From: Glaciecola sp965660815
Lineage (GTDB): Bacteria; Pseudomonadota; Gammaproteobacteria; Enterobacterales; Alteromonadaceae
Assembly: GCA_965660815.1 (NCBI GenBank)
Contig: CBFIBG010000006.1
Location: 59,624-123,623, forward strand
Direction: 5' to 3'
Length of the DNA stretch: 64,000 bases
Positions 46,581 to 56,024 of this stretch are shown here, piece after piece; the first letter of the stretch is position 1, and each line of letters opens with the position of its first letter. Both the position numbers and the translations under genes were made by a program. The notes under the pieces are model-generated. The model saw only the letters and a program-made list of their open reading frames with translations, did no database searches and was not told where the DNA came from.

Positions 46581-47636
46581 TTAACTCTTACTTACGGCTG
46601 ATTCTGTTAATCTCAAACCAGGATTGCTCGTGTCCAACTCAGCCATCACGCCAATCGGGATAGTTGAATTATCTTTGATATGTCCAATCATAAGACCACG
46701 TAAGGCTGGTATACCAAGAGGTTTTAAATGATCAAATAACACTTGCTCTAAGCTAAGCGTATTGCCGTCGGCGCGGCAACGCGTGCATTTTCCAAATGCT
46801 ACACCAGCGAGCTTACTCAGACGTCCCGATAGCTTTAAGTGGGTCAACATACCATCCATGCGATACGGCGCTTCTGCGACGTCTTCAAGAAAGAGAATGG
46901 CGTTCTCGTAAGATGGCTCATAGGGTGTATCAACCAGTTTAACCATTAAGGACAAATTACCGCCAATCAAAGGCCCTGATGCGATCCCCTCATTTATTAC
47001 GGTAATACGATTCTCTCTTTGAGCTTGACCTTCAGTGGCTTCGAAAGGAGGCGGTTTGGCAACCAAACTGGGCGCCCCCTCAAACAATACCTGTTTAAAT
47101 TGTTCCAGCGTATAATCAGAAAAGTTTTGACCAGCAACCGGCCCATGGAAGGTTACTAAACCTGTTTTGACGTATATCGCATTTAGCAAGGCAGTAACAT
47201 CACTAAAACCCATGATAACTTTTGGGTTTCTGCGGATGATATCATAGTCAAGATAAGGCAAAATTCGGGGGGAACCATAGCCACCTCTTAGACAAATTAT
47301 GGCGTCCACAGAATCGTCAGCAAACATATTGTTTACGTCTTTTGCTCGTTCCTTATCCTGCCCTGCAAGGTAGCCATGACGCTCATAAATATAGTTGCCT
47401 TTTTTAACCTTAAAGCCAAATGATCGAAGAATATCTGATGCAAAGGCAATGGTTTCATTTTCCATAAAGTTACTACTAGGGGCTATCAGTCCAATCGTTT
47501 GACCTGCCGCCAGTGGTTTAGGCTTCATTTTAGTATGAGCTGTTTGGGCAAATACTGAACGACTTGCCAATGGTAAAGAAGTGGCGGCCAATGAGCCTAA
47601 AATCCAATTTCTAATAAATTCTCTGCGTGCCAACAT
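46581..47636 (-). CDS. ldcA: LD-carboxypeptidase, S66 family
   Basis: The start is set at ATG 47636, which gives MLARREFIRNW and a signal with a twin-arginine-like character (RRE..., then AATSLPLASRSVFAQ); the in-frame ATG 47693 would add 19 residues unlike a signal. S66 landmarks include IGLIAPSS, CLRGGYGSPRILPYLDYD with the nucleophile-bearing segment, MGFSDVTALL and AIL-FLEDVAEAPYRMD. The enzyme removes the terminal D-Ala from tetrapeptides in peptidoglycan recycling. An exported form is less usual than the cytoplasmic E. coli LdcA. Confidence 0.85.
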   Translation of the reverse strand: MLARREFIRNWILGSLAATSLPLASRSVFAQTAHTKMKPKPLAAGQTIGLIAPSSNFMENETIAFASDILRSFGFKVKKGNYIYERHGYLAGQDKERAKDVNNMFADDSVDAIICLRGGYGSPRILPYLDYDIIRRNPKVIMGFSDVTALLNAIYVKTGLVTFHGPVAGQNFSDYTLEQFKQVLFEGAPSLVAKPPPFEATEGQAQRENRITVINEGIASGPLIGGNLSLMVKLVDTPYEPSYENAILFLEDVAEAPYRMDGMLTHLKLSGRLSKLAGVAFGKCTRCRADGNTLSLEQVLFDHLKPLGIPALRGLMIGHIKDNSTIPIGVMAELDTSNPGLRLTESAVSKS

Positions 47637-47852
47637 GGAATAATTATTCTTCTGTTTAAAATGTAGCCGAATGCGAATATTATAATAGTACAAACTAAAT
47701 ATCTCGATTACTACCTATGACTGCTCAACCGAAATAGATTATTCAAAATCACCAAACCTCGACATTAAGTATTACCTCGCAAAGACTATTCGTATACCTT
47801 AACGAGGTGATACAATACCAATAACGATTTAACACCATTTTGATTTCATATA

Positions 47853-48782
47853 GTGATCCTTTTATTTCCGTTGCTTGCTTTAATTGTCAGTATTGTCGCT
47901 TATACCCTTGACCCAATATTCCCTAATTTATTTGCTTCTTTGAGCCCCTTTATTTTACCACTTTTAGTGTTAGTTATGCTCGGTATGGGAATGACTCTCA
48001 AATGGAAAGACTTTGTTAAGGTATGGCATTATCGAAAGGTTGTCTGCGTTGGAATCACCATCCAATATCTCATAATGCCCTTTACGGCTTGGCTTATTTC
48101 TTTGATATTTGGCCTTTCAGAAGCATTAACCATAGGCATGATGTTAGTTGGCGCAACTGCCGGGGGAACCGCGTCAAATGTAATGGCGTACCTAGCCAAA
48201 GGTGACCTAGCGCTGTCAGTCAGTATGACAATGATTTCGACACTTTTGGCGTCAGTAATGCTTCCACTAATAACCTTTATATATTTAGGGCAAAGTGTAG
48301 ATGTGCCAGTCAAGTCAATGCTTACTACTTTAATACAAGTAATTGTTTTGCCCATTGCAATAGGGATGACTTTGAATCATTTTTTTCACAGGCAACTTAC
48401 TTTTCTTTTAGCATGGTTTCCAAGGTTCTCAATGGCGGTCATTTTATTAATCATCGCCATAGTGGTTGGATTAAATCATCAAAACTTGTCAATATTGGCC
48501 TATCCGGTGTTGGGCGCAGTAATACTGCATAATGTAATTGGTTTGAGCAGTGGTTATTGGCTCACCAAGAAGCTAGGATATGACTCAATTATTGCAAGAA
48601 CCGTTGCCATTGAAGTAGGCATGCAAAATTCTGGATTGAGTGTGGCGTTGGCATTGAAATATTTTACGCCGGCAAGTGCATTGCCTGGCGCGTTATTCAG
48701 TATATGGCACAACTTGTCTGGAGCTATTTTTGCTAGCTATTGGGAAAAAAAATCAAAACGAGAATGCGAACGAAACCATTAA
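47853..48782 (+). CDS. Bile acid:sodium symporter family transporter
   Basis: A 309-residue inner-membrane protein of the BASS family, with about nine or ten helices. Diagnostic segments are GMGMTLKWKDF near residue 45, GATAGGTASNVMAYLAKGDLALSVSMT and the IEVGMQNSGLSVALA motif towards the C-terminus, which binds sodium in the family. Family members move bile acids, pantoate or other organic anions with Na+. GTG 47853 is the only plausible start. It is monocistronic. Confidence 0.85.
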   Translation: MILLFPLLALIVSIVAYTLDPIFPNLFASLSPFILPLLVLVMLGMGMTLKWKDFVKVWHYRKVVCVGITIQYLIMPFTAWLISLIFGLSEALTIGMMLVGATAGGTASNVMAYLAKGDLALSVSMTMISTLLASVMLPLITFIYLGQSVDVPVKSMLTTLIQVIVLPIAIGMTLNHFFHRQLTFLLAWFPRFSMAVILLIIAIVVGLNHQNLSILAYPVLGAVILHNVIGLSSGYWLTKKLGYDSIIARTVAIEVGMQNSGLSVALALKYFTPASALPGALFSIWHNLSGAIFASYWEKKSKRECERNH

Positions 48783-48787
48783 AATAA

Positions 48788-48806
48788 TTGGGTATTCTAT
48801 GCCCAA
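48788..48806. terminator. Short hairpin between convergent genes
   Basis: TTGGGTAT and ATGCCCAA pair over eight bases (one G-T) around a TCT loop, six bases after the symporter stop codon. No strong T tract follows, so its role in termination is uncertain. Confidence 0.35.
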
Positions 48807-48885
48807 ATAATCATGAGCGGCTTCTAAAAGGTCTGCGTTTTTTATTCTAGCTCTCTAACCATATAGTCCAGAGCTTATTACACAT

Positions 48886-49428
48886 TCAATCTCTTTTCGC
48901 CAACCAAAAAAATGCAATAGAGAATAAGTATAAGGCAATGAAAATCCCATTGCTTAACATGATAAATGCAATTTGCTCGCCTATTGAGACTAAATCAAAC
49001 CACAATATCGCGACAGTGATACTAAGATGCATCATAGCTGCAAATATACTCGCACGCAGCATACCATAGGCTGTGAATTTAGATTTTACTGCAATCAGAG
49101 CGCTGAACGCTGGAACAAAATAGTAGAGAAAGTTAGCGGCTTCACTATTATCGCCCACCATACCAACGCCTAAATTTATCCACATAAGCATCCCAAAACT
49201 AAAGGCAAGTACAATGGCGCCTATCTTGTATGTAGTTTTGGAGGATAAAATCACACACTTTTCGCAGATAAATGCGAAACTACCTAGTAAGCAAGCAGAT
49301 ATAAAAAAGTCCAACACAGACCAATTAACTTCTTCTGAAAACTGCATACCCACAAAAGGTGCAACAAATAGGATGACAAGAACTGAATAGGCAACTAGTC
49401 TAGGTTCAATGTGTCTGTGTAGTTTCAT
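48886..49428 (-). CDS. Multi-pass membrane protein of unknown function
   Basis: A 180-residue protein with about six hydrophobic segments, few charged residues and a basic MKLHRHIEPR start. AGAGAAG lies upstream of ATG 49428. I do not recognise the family. It stands alone, convergent with the BASS-type transporter. Confidence 0.55.
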   Translation of the reverse strand: MKLHRHIEPRLVAYSVLVILFVAPFVGMQFSEEVNWSVLDFFISACLLGSFAFICEKCVILSSKTTYKIGAIVLAFSFGMLMWINLGVGMVGDNSEAANFLYYFVPAFSALIAVKSKFTAYGMLRASIFAAMMHLSITVAILWFDLVSIGEQIAFIMLSNGIFIALYLFSIAFFWLAKRD

Positions 49429-49585
49429 ATATCGCTTCTCTTTTACAATCTATCTTTTCTTATAGTGTATAACATGACCGGGGAAATGTGACATTAAATG
49501 AACTTTGCAGCTGTTTTTCTATAATTATCAAGGCAGTCAACTCACAATAGTATTTCATGTCGGCATAATTACAATTCTTCTGGAC

Positions 49586-49640
49586 GCGAATAGCTCCTGC
49601 TATTTGCGGAATAGTTTTTGCTATTTAACAAATAGTTAAG
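49586..49640. promoter_or_regulatory. Phased tandem inverted-repeat array before the PLD-VTT operon
   Basis: Two tandem units (49586-49605 and 49606-49626) each hold AATAG-N6-CTATT with a 20-21-base period, two helical turns. A further CTATTT-AAC-AAATAG follows at 49621-49635. The array lies about 120-170 bases before the gene start and looks like cooperative binding sites. The rest of the 49429-49759 gap holds nothing else I can name. Confidence 0.5.
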
Positions 49641-49759
49641 TTACTTTAACTGTATTTAAGGAAGATAAAAAATGTAACCGCATGAATTAATACATTAAAT
49701 TTTAAGTAATCAAAAACATAATTTATAAAAAATTTTCACAGGCCCTATAAAAATTACCC

Positions 49760-51973
49760 ATGAATAATAATGAACAGCTATTTGAAAAAGGAAACAACTG
49801 CACTGCAGTCAGTCAGGCAAGATTTGCTGCTCCTATAGTGGATTGTGCGAATTATTATCGAGCACTACACGAGTCAATCAGTGCGGCGAAAAAAAGTATT
49901 TACATAGTTGGGTGGGATATTGATAGTCGGATCAGACTCATTCGGGGAGAGGAAGAAAAAAAGTCTACATTACCATCAAAAATAATTGATTTGATCAAAT
50001 ACAGAACTGAGCAAAATCCTGATCTTGATGTAAGATTGTTGCGCTGGGACTCATCATTTGCATTTTTTGGTATGCGCGAAGTCTGGGCTAAAGAGGTATG
50101 GGATGAAGCCACTCCTGATAATGTCCACACCATGCTAGATTGCACTATCCCAATGGGTGGTAGCCAGCATCAAAAAATTATCGTGATTGATAACGAACTA
50201 GCTTATACGGGCGGCATGGATGTAGCGGTTCATCGCTGGGACACGAGAGACCACAAATTAGATCATCCCGAAAGAGATGATGGTGACGGTGCCTATGGGC
50301 CATTTCACGACGTACAAGTGGCCGTTACCGGCGAAGTAGTCAAACATCTCGTAAAATTGGTCCAATGGAGATGGAATCGACTCGCAGTAGAATTAGACCA
50401 ACCTATAAAAGATGTCAAGTTCAATGATTTAGACTCCCTTCCCAAAGCGTGGCCTAAAAGCGTTAAACCCATTTTTGAAAATATGTCCTGCGCCATCGCC
50501 CAGACTGTCCCTGAAATGACAGACGCAGAACCAAAACAACAAGTAAGGTCGATGCTCCTTGATTTAATCAATCAAGCCAGACAATTTATTTATATAGAAA
50601 ATCAGTTTGCCAACAATATAGATATCGCAAAAGCGTTGAATAAACGATTGAAAGAATGTCCTTCTCTTAGGGTGTTAATTGTCAGCTCATACAAACCTGA
50701 AGGAGCAGTAGAAACAGAAACTTATTGGGCCGGAAGAATCGACTTTAAAAACCAAATCGAAGAAGGCATTAAAAGTGAGCAAGTCTTGATAGCCTACTCA
50801 GGTTCGACTGATAGAGAGGGGATTAACGGTCAAAAACGAGTTCATGCCAAAGTAATGGTAATAGACAATAATTATTTCGTAATAGGCTCTTCAAATCTAT
50901 CGAAACGTTCAATGACGTTAGACACCGAATGTGATATGACATTTGCGGCTACCAATAAAAAACAGCAAGATAAAATTGAGTGGTTCAGAAATGACTTGAT
51001 CAGCGAGCACAGTGGTTGGCCTATAGAAGATATCCAAACGTTCATCGAGGGTAAAAACACATTTGACAAATTAACATCGTGTAAAAAGAAGTACGTATAT
51101 TGCCTAAAAGAAGCTGAAGACGAAGCTTTCACCGATAAAAATTTGCAAAACTTAATTACACCGATTGGTGATCCAATAGAACCGATTATTCCATCTATTC
51201 CGTTACCCTCTGGCAAGGCTTTGCATGTGCCCAACCCATCAAAAAAGAGTCTTATCCTCTTCTCATTCTTGTCCATAATTGCTCTGTTGGGAGGCTTAGG
51301 ATATCTCTTAAGTCAAAATGTGGAATGGATGAATCAAGACTATCTTATAGCCCAGCTGACTGGTTTCACTGACAGCCCTTGGGCAATATTTGTGGTTTGC
51401 GGGGTATATATGGTCGCCGGCTTATTGTTTTTTCCAGTGTCGGTACTTTCTTTAGCGGTGGCTATGGTGTTCGGAGCATTTTGGGGTGTGGTTTATGGAA
51501 TGGCGGGTGCCATGTGCTCTACTCTATTGTTGTTTGTTATCGGTCAATTTGTGGGAGAAAAGGGCTTACGAAGCGTTATCGGCCCAAGAGTAAACAAGAT
51601 TGACAAAAAATTTGCTGACAATGGGGTGCTAGGGGTGGCCATTATTAGAAATATTCCTGTTGCGCCATTTAGCTTGGTGAACATGGTGGCAGGTGTGTCT
51701 TCGATAAAACTTCCTCATTTTTTGCTAGGCACCTTCATTGGCATGTTGCCTTTAATGATAGTTAAAGGAGTGGTTGGAGGTTCTGTAGCCGATATTTTAA
51801 GAGAGCCTACATTAAAACATATTACTTTTTTAGTGGGTGGAATTATAGCTTGGTTAATACTTGCATACGGAACACAAAAATTAATTAATCTGATCCAGAG
51901 GAAAGCAAACATATCGAAGAAATCTAAAAATAAAAAAAACGCGTCTAAGTCCAGTAAAGAGTCGCACGCATGA
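49760..51973 (+). CDS. Phospholipase D-like protein fused to a VTT (DedA-type) membrane domain
   Basis: A 737-residue fusion. The N-terminal half is a PLD-superfamily enzyme with two HxK motifs: SQHQKIIVIDNE (near residue 136) and VHAKVMVIDNN (near residue 361), each followed by a Gly/Ser-rich catalytic segment. A cytoplasmic linker is followed by a helix near residue 497 and the VTT/SNARE-associated domain (about 540-700), with FPVSVLSLAVAMVFGAFWG and RNIPVAPFSLVNMVAGV. The tail is Lys/Ser-rich. It may act on membrane phospholipids while the VTT part moves lipids. The stop overlaps the next gene by four bases. Confidence 0.88.
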   Translation: MNNNEQLFEKGNNCTAVSQARFAAPIVDCANYYRALHESISAAKKSIYIVGWDIDSRIRLIRGEEEKKSTLPSKIIDLIKYRTEQNPDLDVRLLRWDSSFAFFGMREVWAKEVWDEATPDNVHTMLDCTIPMGGSQHQKIIVIDNELAYTGGMDVAVHRWDTRDHKLDHPERDDGDGAYGPFHDVQVAVTGEVVKHLVKLVQWRWNRLAVELDQPIKDVKFNDLDSLPKAWPKSVKPIFENMSCAIAQTVPEMTDAEPKQQVRSMLLDLINQARQFIYIENQFANNIDIAKALNKRLKECPSLRVLIVSSYKPEGAVETETYWAGRIDFKNQIEEGIKSEQVLIAYSGSTDREGINGQKRVHAKVMVIDNNYFVIGSSNLSKRSMTLDTECDMTFAATNKKQQDKIEWFRNDLISEHSGWPIEDIQTFIEGKNTFDKLTSCKKKYVYCLKEAEDEAFTDKNLQNLITPIGDPIEPIIPSIPLPSGKALHVPNPSKKSLILFSFLSIIALLGGLGYLLSQNVEWMNQDYLIAQLTGFTDSPWAIFVVCGVYMVAGLLFFPVSVLSLAVAMVFGAFWGVVYGMAGAMCSTLLLFVIGQFVGEKGLRSVIGPRVNKIDKKFADNGVLGVAIIRNIPVAPFSLVNMVAGVSSIKLPHFLLGTFIGMLPLMIVKGVVGGSVADILREPTLKHITFLVGGIIAWLILAYGTQKLINLIQRKANISKKSKNKKNASKSSKESHA

Positions 51974-52671
51974 AGGTAACTATATTGTCTTACAATATTC
52001 ACAGTGCAGTGGGGAACGATGGTAAACTTGACTACGCTAGAATCGGGAAATACCTAGCATCTTTAGATGCAGACATTGTATGTTTACAGGAATTTGATTT
52101 AAGAAAGCCAGAACTAGAACATCAAATCGTCATCGATAGCCTTAAAGCAAACCATTTTGAGCATTTCGTAGCGACACCTGCGGTAAAAACAAAAAAAGGT
52201 TTTTATGGCAATGCGATGTTGACCAAGTTTAAACCAACGGCCGTTAATGAATTGCGTATTGATTACAAAGATAATCAACCAAGAAACATTCAACACCTCA
52301 CGTTTGATATAAATAGTAAAAAAGTCAGTGTAATGAATACACATTTTGGCTTGCAATCTAAAGAAAGAAACAGACAGTTTTTGCAGCTACAAGGTTATAT
52401 AAATAAGGTCATTGAGAACGAAGACCATCCATTAATAATACTAGGTGATTTCAACGAATGGATGCCAACCACAAAAATGTTAAATGAAATGGATTCTTTA
52501 CTCACTCCCACCAAACTTGAAGCATCTTTCCCAACCCGCTTTCCTCTGTTTAAACTAGATAAGGCTTGGTCGAGCAGTGGTGTGACTATTCACTCTGCGA
52601 AAATCTTGAAAGATCCATATACTAAATTGTATTCCGACCATTTTCCAATCATGATAAAAACCGATATTTAG
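51970..52671 (+). CDS. Endonuclease/exonuclease/phosphatase (EEP) family protein
   Basis: The 233-residue protein begins with VTILSYNIHSAVGNDGKLDY, then CLQEFDLRK with the metal-binding Glu, MNTHFGLQSKERNRQF, ILGDFNEW with Asp and Asn, and a C-terminal SDHFPIMI with the catalytic Asp-His pair. All EEP core motifs are present. Its start overlaps the PLD-VTT gene (ATGA). The substrate could be nucleic acid or a phospholipid headgroup; the neighbour favours a phosphodiesterase or phosphatase on lipids, which is inference. Confidence 0.88.
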   Translation: MKVTILSYNIHSAVGNDGKLDYARIGKYLASLDADIVCLQEFDLRKPELEHQIVIDSLKANHFEHFVATPAVKTKKGFYGNAMLTKFKPTAVNELRIDYKDNQPRNIQHLTFDINSKKVSVMNTHFGLQSKERNRQFLQLQGYINKVIENEDHPLIILGDFNEWMPTTKMLNEMDSLLTPTKLEASFPTRFPLFKLDKAWSSSGVTIHSAKILKDPYTKLYSDHFPIMIKTDI

Positions 52672-52813
52672 TTGTTTGGCTTAGGAATGGGCCAAGCATC
52701 GGTCGCAGTCGTCAAAAACAGCACTCATTTGAATAAAGCGACAAATTACTGGATTAATAAGGTCAATTTAGTCTATTTTTATAGCAAGAATAATATTCAT
52801 AGAGAAATGAAAT

Positions 52814-53596
52814 ATGGAAGCATGGTGGGGAGTCAAGACTCTTAACAATCAAGAAATAGTGCAATGGTCAATTCACGATCGCTTCATCGCGCTTCAAAAA
52901 GACCTTAGAGAATGGACGATATACAATTATGAAACCACTACTGAACAAAACTGCTCTCTTGTATATAAAAAATTATTAGACACTCAACATTTAGGACATG
53001 CAACGGCCACTCGGTTTGTTTTGCCTCAACATGTTAACTCTGTATTAGTAGAGCCTTCATTGGCCGACAGAGCAATGATAGTTAAGCCCTCAAATCCACT
53101 GCTTATCATGCCCGATGAATCTATAAAAGTGTATATCAGCACGCCTCTTTGGTTAACCATATTGTATGCTGAAAAGGATTTGCCTTTATTGGACGTGCCG
53201 TTTTGGAGACCTTCTGATTCTTGGTTTGGTAAAAATACCATGCATGGCGACTTGTGTTATGCAAAATATACAGATGCGGCTTTAAGCATCACTGAAGCAA
53301 ACCCTAGATCACACCGTGCTATCACATCTGTAACCATTGTTAACAAACAAAGCACGCCATTAAGTGTCGAAAGATTAAATTTACCCACTCCAAAACTAAA
53401 GGTTTATGTAGATGAAATGGGACAGTTTTGGAGCGAAGACCTAATAATTGAGCAAAAAACCGAACATGGAGCATCGGTGTCAGAAGTGGATCACAAAGTG
53501 CCTGAGCATGACAGTGGGCTCACTCTTGTGTCGCAATCAAGGATGGCAAGCAACAAGAGTTCTTTATTGTCTACTCTTAAAAACTTAGTCGCCTAG
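52814..53596 (+). CDS. DUF432-like protein
   Basis: A 260-residue soluble protein with no signal or membrane segment; it starts MEAWWGVKTLNNQE. A central beta-rich region contains RFVLPQHVNSVLVEPSLADR and IKVYISTPLWLTI. This resembles DUF432 proteins, which in related genomes are found next to MscS channels. It lies 12 bases before the MscS gene here. It may regulate or assemble the channel, but no mechanism can be read. The family call is by eye. Confidence 0.55.
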   Translation: MEAWWGVKTLNNQEIVQWSIHDRFIALQKDLREWTIYNYETTTEQNCSLVYKKLLDTQHLGHATATRFVLPQHVNSVLVEPSLADRAMIVKPSNPLLIMPDESIKVYISTPLWLTILYAEKDLPLLDVPFWRPSDSWFGKNTMHGDLCYAKYTDAALSITEANPRSHRAITSVTIVNKQSTPLSVERLNLPTPKLKVYVDEMGQFWSEDLIIEQKTEHGASVSEVDHKVPEHDSGLTLVSQSRMASNKSSLLSTLKNLVA

Positions 53597-53608
53597 GGGG
53601 CACACTAG

Positions 53609-54475
53609 ATGGAAGCATCCGAAGAAACACTTTCACTTCTTGAACGATTTCACATTTTTGATATTGGTCAAGCCATTTTAATCATTGTAGCCGGTTTTAT
53701 GATTGCCCGTGTAGCGAGTAATGGGATCACAAAATTAACCGTTACACGCTTGTCTACACATTCAAATACGCTCCTTAAAAGAGGAATTTATTACCTAATA
53801 TTAATATTGATGTTCATTTCAGCGCTTCGAGAGCTAGGATTTGATTTAAGTGTGGTATTAGGAGCTGCTGGGATATTAACTGTTGCTATAGGGTTTGCTT
53901 CTCAGACTTCTGCATCAAATCTAATCAGTGGACTGTTTTTAATGGTAGAGCGCCCATTTTCAATAGGCGATATTATCAAGGTTGAGCCAACCTTAGGCGA
54001 AGTAATTTCTATAGATTTATTATCGGTTAAAATCAGAACTTTTGACAATCTATTCGTGCGAATACCGAACGAAACTATGATCAAGCAGCAAGTCACCACA
54101 TTGACTAAATTTCCCATTCGACGAGCTGACTTAAAAATTGGCATTGCGTATAAAGAAGATATTGAAACAGTACAAAAACTCTTGTTGCAGATAGCAGATG
54201 CCGAGCCCATGTGTTTAGCTGAGCCTGAACCTTTATTTATACTGACGGGATTTGGTGCTTCTTCGATTGATATCCAATTTTCAATTTGGACAAGGCGGGA
54301 GCAATTTTTAGAAGTTCGTAACATAATGTACCAGAAAATCAAACGGGCATTCGATGAGAGTAATATTGAAATCCCATTTCCACATGTTACCGTTTACAGC
54401 GGGGAAAAAACAAAGCCAATGCCTTTGGACGTGACAATAAACAATCAACAAAATAGCAATATCAAAACTGATTAA
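53609..54475 (+). CDS. Small-conductance mechanosensitive channel, MscS family
   Basis: The 288-residue protein has three membrane helices. The pore-lining TM3 with Ala/Gly packing is LGAAGILTVAIGFASQTSASNLISGLFLM, followed by the MscS beta domain with VERPFSIGDIIKVE, TFDNLFVRIPNE and the C-terminal alpha/beta domain. It opens under membrane tension to release solutes during hypo-osmotic shock. It follows the DUF432-like gene closely and is likely its operon partner. A small gene follows after about 130 bases. Confidence 0.92.
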   Translation: MEASEETLSLLERFHIFDIGQAILIIVAGFMIARVASNGITKLTVTRLSTHSNTLLKRGIYYLILILMFISALRELGFDLSVVLGAAGILTVAIGFASQTSASNLISGLFLMVERPFSIGDIIKVEPTLGEVISIDLLSVKIRTFDNLFVRIPNETMIKQQVTTLTKFPIRRADLKIGIAYKEDIETVQKLLLQIADAEPMCLAEPEPLFILTGFGASSIDIQFSIWTRREQFLEVRNIMYQKIKRAFDESNIEIPFPHVTVYSGEKTKPMPLDVTINNQQNSNIKTD

Positions 54476-54601
54476 CGTTTCAAAAGACAGTTTTTAGTAA
54501 ATAACAAAACCCAAAATGATTTTTAACTAGCAGCACAAAGGCCAATCTACTAATTTCTAGGACAAATACTGGGCAGAAATAACTACCTATTGGAGGAACC
54601 A

Positions 54602-54820
54602 ATGTCCCATTCATATAAAAGCGGCGGCCCCATTGCTAATATGTCTGCCATTAAATCAGCGATTGCTAATAACGAAGTTGAAAGCCTAAAGAAATTATTG
54701 CATGGACAAGCTCTAGACAAATTGCAAAAGCAGTATTTAATCGAGTTAGCCCAATTAAGTGATGCTGAAGTCACTAACGTTGTTTCTAACGCTGAAGAAA
54801 AGCCAGACATTAAAAATTAA
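54602..54820 (+). CDS. Small protein of unknown function
   Basis: A 72-residue protein with a very good GGAGG ribosome binding site at 54592-54596 before ATG 54602; a TTG at 54590 lies before that site. The sequence is helical and charged, with KSAIANNEVESLKKLLHGQ resembling a single ankyrin-like repeat. No signal or membrane segment. It follows the MscS gene and precedes a terminator shared with the convergent porin gene. Confidence 0.6.
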   Translation: MSHSYKSGGPIANMSAIKSAIANNEVESLKKLLHGQALDKLQKQYLIELAQLSDAEVTNVVSNAEEKPDIKN

Positions 54821-54896
54821 CAGATAAAGTGTAAGTGCCAGAGTAATTGTGTTGTAGTGCTATTTTGGTTGTAAAGGACAAGAGAAACTGTTTAAG

Positions 54897-54935
54897 AAAA
54901 AAAATCGAGCAACGAAATATTGTCACTCGATTTTT
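54897..54935. terminator. Bidirectional terminator
   Basis: AAAAATCGAG (54900-54909) and CTCGATTTTT (54926-54935) form a 10-bp stem with a 16-base loop. A-rich sequence before and T-rich sequence after allow termination for both the small plus-strand gene and the minus-strand porin. Confidence 0.82.
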
Positions 54936-54956
54936 GGTGTTTAAGAAACACTTAAC

Positions 54957-56024
54957 TTAGAAAGCGTACTGAGCAGAAAATTGTGCATAGGTAGAACTTT
55001 CACTTGTATTGTCGTCAACGTTATATTGACCAAGTTCCACGCCATATTTCAGTTTAGCAGTTTGGTTTGTAATTAAGTTAATACCAAAGTGTGAACGATC
55101 TCTGTCTTGGATATCAGTAGTGGATTGACCGTAAAATATTGTTGTACGAGTTGTATCGTTCCACCATTGGCGATAAGAGACGTTAAAAGATACGCCATCT
55201 TCAACTTGGGTGTTACCATCTGCATCAACTACAACAGCCGGAACCGCAGCTGTGCCCGCATAACGACCATATTCGCCAGCAGTAACTTGAACTTTAATAT
55301 CGTTTTTATCGCCAACATTGAACTTAGCCGCCACATTAGCTGCTACAGCAGTATCATTAATACCTTGCTGGTCAACTTTACGAACCAACACTGCAGCAGA
55401 TAATTGACCCCATGAAGCGGAAGTATCGTAACGCCCTATGAAGTTCGGGACCGACAGATCATCACTTCTATCAGTTTCTGCATTGTGTGCCAATTCATCA
55501 CGTGTTGATCCATCTTCAACTGCGAAAGAAAAACCACCATTGGTATAACGTATTTGACTTTGACGGATAAAAGGTTCGCCCACGTGTGCACCGCCGAAAT
55601 CAAGCGTTTCAGCTAAAGTGTGTAGCGGCATGAAGGTAGACCATGTTTGACCAATTAACCAATTTCCAGTCTTTATATAACCGTGACGAAGACGCGGGGT
55701 AAAGCCGTCTACGATGCCAGCAGCCTGAGTGTCCTGACCATAAAAGTCTATTTCTACCACGGCTAAAACACCTTCGTGATTAACTTTTATGCCTAAACGT
55801 GATTCTTGTACATGCAAGTGGGTAGTAGAAACGTCAGCACCGCCACCACCAGCACCAATCCAGAAATCACGATAAGCTATGTCACCGCTAACATGGCGAA
55901 GGTCGGCTTTTACATAACCATAAATATCAAATTGAGTTGTGTCATTTTTTAATAAGGTAACAGCGCTCGCTTGACCTGCTAATCCTAGCGCAACTGCGGC
56001 AGCTAGTTTAATTCCTAATTTCAT
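54957..56024 (-). CDS. DcaP-like outer-membrane porin
   Basis: A 355-residue protein with a signal peptide ending near ASA-VTLL, barrel strands and a C-terminal Phe (FSAQYAF). Segments such as FDIYGYVKADLRH, ESRLGIKV, EIDFYGQD and YIKTGNWLIGQTWSTFM match DcaP-type trimeric porins, which admit dicarboxylates in other bacteria. Substrate cannot be fixed here. It is monocistronic with a long upstream region. Confidence 0.85.
   Translation of the reverse strand: MKLGIKLAAAVALGLAGQASAVTLLKNDTTQFDIYGYVKADLRHVSGDIAYRDFWIGAGGGGADVSTTHLHVQESRLGIKVNHEGVLAVVEIDFYGQDTQAAGIVDGFTPRLRHGYIKTGNWLIGQTWSTFMPLHTLAETLDFGGAHVGEPFIRQSQIRYTNGGFSFAVEDGSTRDELAHNAETDRSDDLSVPNFIGRYDTSASWGQLSAAVLVRKVDQQGINDTAVAANVAAKFNVGDKNDIKVQVTAGEYGRYAGTAAVPAVVVDADGNTQVEDGVSFNVSYRQWWNDTTRTTIFYGQSTTDIQDRDRSHFGINLITNQTAKLKYGVELGQYNVDDNTSESSTYAQFSAQYAF

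Noticed and set aside
53902..54342. 146-codon minus-strand frame
   Set aside because: It is antisense to the MscS core domain and shows no ribosome binding site or family motif.
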